Shown here: positions 6,956 through 8,694 of the stretch, piece by piece | Numbering within the stretch: the first letter of the stretch is position 1 | How the letters are laid out: every line of letters begins with the position of its first letter | From: an uncultured Bacillota bacterium | GTDB taxonomy: Bacteria > Bacillota > Clostridia > Peptostreptococcales > Anaerovoracaceae | Assembly: GCA_946546075.1 (NCBI GenBank) | Contig: CAMNNV010000041.1 | Coordinates: forward strand, 1 to 8,694 | DNA length: 8,694 bases | Reading direction: 5' to 3' | Notes under the pieces: model-generated | What the model saw: the letters and a program-made list of their open reading frames with translations, nothing else | Told to the model about the DNA's origin: nothing | Databases searched by the model: none | Position numbers and translations under genes: made by a program

Positions 6956-8209
6956 ATGTACTACAACTATCTGGAAAAGGCAGACCCTGAGGTAACGGCA
7001 GCTATTAAGAGAGAAGTTGCACGTCAGGAGTCAAAAATCGAAATGATAGCTTCAGAGAATTTCGTTAATTACGAAATCATGGAGGCAGCAGGAAGCGCAC
7101 TGACCAACAAGTATGCCGAAGGCTATCCAGGCAAGAGATACTACGGTGGTTGTGAGCATGTGGACGAAATTGAGCAGCTGGCTATCGACAGAGTAAAGAA
7201 GCTCTTCGGTGCTGAGTATGCTAACGTTCAGCCACATTCAGGAGCAAATGCAAATACAGCTGTATACCAGGCAGTCCTCAGCTATGGTGACACTGTACTC
7301 GGCATGGACCTTTCAAACGGCGGACACCTTTCACATGGATCCCCTGCTAACATTTCAGGTAAGTCATACAACTTCGTACAGTATGGTCTTGATCCTGAAA
7401 CTGAGAGAATCGACTATGATAACGTTAGAGAAATGGCTAAGAAGCACCAGCCTAAGCTGATCGTAGCAGGCGCTTCCGCATATCCTCGTATCATCGATTT
7501 CCCTAAGTTCAGAGAGATCGCAGACGAAGTCGGCGCACTTCTGATGGTTGATATGGCACACATCGCAGGTCTTGTTGCTGCAGGACTCCATCCAAGCCCA
7601 GTACCATACGCTGATATCGTAACAAGCACAACTCACAAAACTCTGCGTGGACCTAGAGGCGGTCTGATCCTCGCTAAGGAAGAGCTGGGCAAGAAGCTGA
7701 ATTCAGCAGTATTCCCTGGAACTCAGGGTGGTCCTCTGATGCACATCATCGCTGCTAAGGCTGTTTGCTTCAAGGAAGCTATGGAGCCTGAATTCGTTGA
7801 GTATCAGAAGCAGGTCATCAAGAACGCTCAGGCACTGGCAGAAGGACTCATGTCACATGATTTCGAGCTGGTATCAGGCGGAACAGATAACCACCTCGTA
7901 CTCGTTAAGCTGCTGAACAAGAACCTGACTGGTAAGGTTGCTGAGAAGCTGCTGGACGATGCTAATATCACAACGAACAAGAACACGATCCCTAACGATC
8001 CTCAGAGCCCGTTCGTAACAAGCGGTCTGAGAATGGGAACTCCGGCAATGACATCAAGAGGATTCCTCGAAGACGATGTGAAGAAGGTAACAGATGCTAT
8101 CGCACTCGTTATCGACAATCCTGAAGATGAAGCGAAGATGGAAGAAGCAAGAGCTATCGTTAAGAGCCTTACTGACAAATATCCTCTTCACAAGAAGTTC
8201 GCTTATTAA
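6956..8209 (+). CDS. glyA: Serine hydroxymethyltransferase (PLP-dependent)
   Basis: GlyA is cytoplasmic and interconverts serine plus tetrahydrofolate with glycine plus 5,10-methylene-tetrahydrofolate, the main source of one-carbon units for purine, thymidylate and methionine synthesis. The 417-residue length is normal. Visible family motifs are MIASENF near residue 30, the TNKYAEGYPGKRYYGGCE block, VQPHSGANAN, the cofactor-side VDMAHIAGLVAAG, the PLP-binding lysine in STTHKTLRGPRGG (Lys228), and the substrate-carboxylate Arg in GLRMGTPAMTSRG (Arg359). All key residues are intact. Codons differ from those of the 5' genes: proline is mostly CCT/CCA and alanine often GCT, suggesting strong expression. 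Two stops in a row (TAA at 8207, then TAG) end the gene, followed by a hairpin terminator. It may be co-transcribed with ftsH and the PucR-type gene, since no strong promoter or terminator is seen in the 44-base gap. Confidence 0.98.
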   Translation: MYYNYLEKADPEVTAAIKREVARQESKIEMIASENFVNYEIMEAAGSALTNKYAEGYPGKRYYGGCEHVDEIEQLAIDRVKKLFGAEYANVQPHSGANANTAVYQAVLSYGDTVLGMDLSNGGHLSHGSPANISGKSYNFVQYGLDPETERIDYDNVREMAKKHQPKLIVAGASAYPRIIDFPKFREIADEVGALLMVDMAHIAGLVAAGLHPSPVPYADIVTSTTHKTLRGPRGGLILAKEELGKKLNSAVFPGTQGGPLMHIIAAKAVCFKEAMEPEFVEYQKQVIKNAQALAEGLMSHDFELVSGGTDNHLVLVKLLNKNLTGKVAEKLLDDANITTNKNTIPNDPQSPFVTSGLRMGTPAMTSRGFLEDDVKKVTDAIALVIDNPEDEAKMEEARAIVKSLTDKYPLHKKFAY

Positions 8210-8233
8210 TAGCGTGACTCAAATAAAAAAACA

Positions 8234-8259
8234 AAGGTGCTGCCAAAAGGCAGCACCTT
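8234..8259. terminator. Bidirectional intrinsic terminator between glyA and the XRE gene
   Basis: A perfect 11-bp stem (8234-8244 pairing with 8249-8259) encloses an AAAA loop. On the - strand the hairpin is followed by a T-rich run (opposite the A-run at about 8220-8235), a textbook terminator for the XRE-family gene that ends 6 bases before the hairpin. On the + strand the tail (TTATTAATTA) is weaker but still A+T-rich, so it probably ends glyA transcripts too. Its position between two converging genes fits a shared terminator. Confidence 0.88.
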
Positions 8260-8264
8260 ATTAA

Positions 8265-8669
8265 TTAGTCCATATCGTTATTGTCTTCATAAGCTTTTCG
8301 CAGCTCTGTCTCCTCAGCACGGAGTTTTTTGATTTGAGCGGCGATCCGCTTTCTTCCGTTGATGGAAAGTTTGGAGAATTCATCGATGAATGCTTCTGTA
8401 TCGGAAATGCCGGCAGCAGATTTGAGTCCTAATATCACATCGCGACGAAGGTCTGAATGGATCAGCGTATCTGCTTCAACGTCTGTGATCTGCCTGATGC
8501 GGTAGAGTTCACCCAAAGTGATCTGTCTGTCACCACTTTCGAGAGACGCGTAACTGGAACGCGACATGTGCATCATTTTAGCGAATTCTTCTTGAGTCTT
8601 TGACATCATTCTTCTCAAAAATTTGAGATTACGTGAGATATAATCAATACGTATTCCTTCGCTATACAT
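8265..8669 (-). CDS. XRE/Cro-CI-family helix-turn-helix DNA-binding protein
   Basis: This is a 134-residue protein with an N-terminal XRE-type helix-turn-helix (about residues 11-70): a first helix NLKFLRRMM, then TQEEFAKMM (helix 2, 25-33), a turn at HM, the recognition helix SRSSYASLESGDR (36-48) and a fourth helix TLGELYRIRQIT (51-62). The C-terminal half (about 73-134) is predicted helical and charged, with no domain that I recognise; it could be a dimerisation or ligand-sensing part. The ATG at 8669 (read on the - strand) is preceded by AAGGGG with a 10-base spacer and by GGTGATC, which resembles the extended anti-16S sequence. It converges on glyA with a shared terminator. Its promoter is beyond the window edge. 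Target genes are unknown; no toxin-like or phage gene is adjacent inside the window. Confidence 0.85.
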   Translation of the reverse strand: MYSEGIRIDYISRNLKFLRRMMSKTQEEFAKMMHMSRSSYASLESGDRQITLGELYRIRQITDVEADTLIHSDLRRDVILGLKSAAGISDTEAFIDEFSKLSINGRKRIAAQIKKLRAEETELRKAYEDNNDMD

Positions 8670-8679
8670 AACATGATCA

Positions 8680-8685
8680 CCCCTT
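8680..8685 (-). promoter_or_regulatory. Ribosome binding site of the XRE-family gene
   Basis: AAGGGG followed by TGATC lies upstream of the ATG at 8669. Together these nearly match the complement of the 16S rRNA 3' end (AAGGAGGTGATC with one base missing). A nearer ATG at 8674 (on the - strand) is out of frame with the gene, so 8669 is the supported start. Confidence 0.6.
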
Positions 8686-8694
8686 CCCCTATTT

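Noticed and set aside
8265..8669. XRE gene as the antitoxin of a toxin-antitoxin pair or a phage repressor
   Set aside because: No toxin-like gene, integrase or phage gene is adjacent within the window; the neighbour is housekeeping glyA in the opposite orientation.
1..8694. CRISPR array, tRNA/rRNA genes, insertion sequence or riboswitch
   Set aside because: No spaced direct repeats, transposase motifs, terminal inverted repeats or tRNA-like cloverleaf were seen, and the only leader of any length (ftsH, about 40 bases) is too short for a known riboswitch class.

Overview
This window looks like an ordinary chromosomal stretch from an anaerobic Firmicute. I would guess a mid-GC member of the Clostridia, perhaps near Peptostreptococcales/Family XIII, but that placement is inference. 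The reasons are strong GGAGG-type ribosome binding sites, Gram-positive-style extended -10 promoter sequence, a TTG start on ftsH, a split two-gene chromate-transporter-type pair, and a clostridial E2-like acyltransferase. Coding density is very high. Seven genes run on the + strand and one on the - strand. There are no RNA genes, mobile elements or CRISPR arrays, and no gene-free stretch longer than about 100 bases.

Region 1 (1-3029) is a tightly packed transcription unit. It opens with the 3' part of a 2-oxo-acid-dehydrogenase E2/chloramphenicol-acetyltransferase-fold protein whose beginning lies outside the window. Two short CHR-family transporter halves follow, each joined to the previous gene by an ATGA stop/start overlap. 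tilS (tRNA-Ile lysidine synthase) then starts 4 bases after the second half. The packing implies co-transcription and translational coupling. The functional link between the acyltransferase-like protein and the transporter is unknown.

Region 2 (3030-6911) begins with a well-formed extended -10 promoter and a strong ribosome binding site for ftsH, which encodes the membrane AAA+ zinc protease. FtsH carries an unusually long, charged and then very acidic C-terminal tail. Its last codons also supply the ribosome binding site of the next gene, a PucR-type transcriptional regulator starting 3 bases after the ftsH stop. hpt, which commonly sits between tilS and ftsH in Firmicutes, is absent here.

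Region 3 (6912-8694) holds glyA (serine hydroxymethyltransferase), whose codon choice suggests high expression. A GC-rich hairpin terminator shared with a convergent - strand gene follows. That gene encodes a small XRE-family DNA-binding protein that runs almost to the window edge.

Together the genes cover translation fidelity (tilS), membrane protein quality control (ftsH), one-carbon/serine-glycine metabolism (glyA) and two regulators with unknown targets. I found no convincing sign of a new multi-gene system. The most unusual items are the E2-like protein with Glu in place of the catalytic His, coupled to a split transporter, and the acidic FtsH tail next to a PucR regulator.
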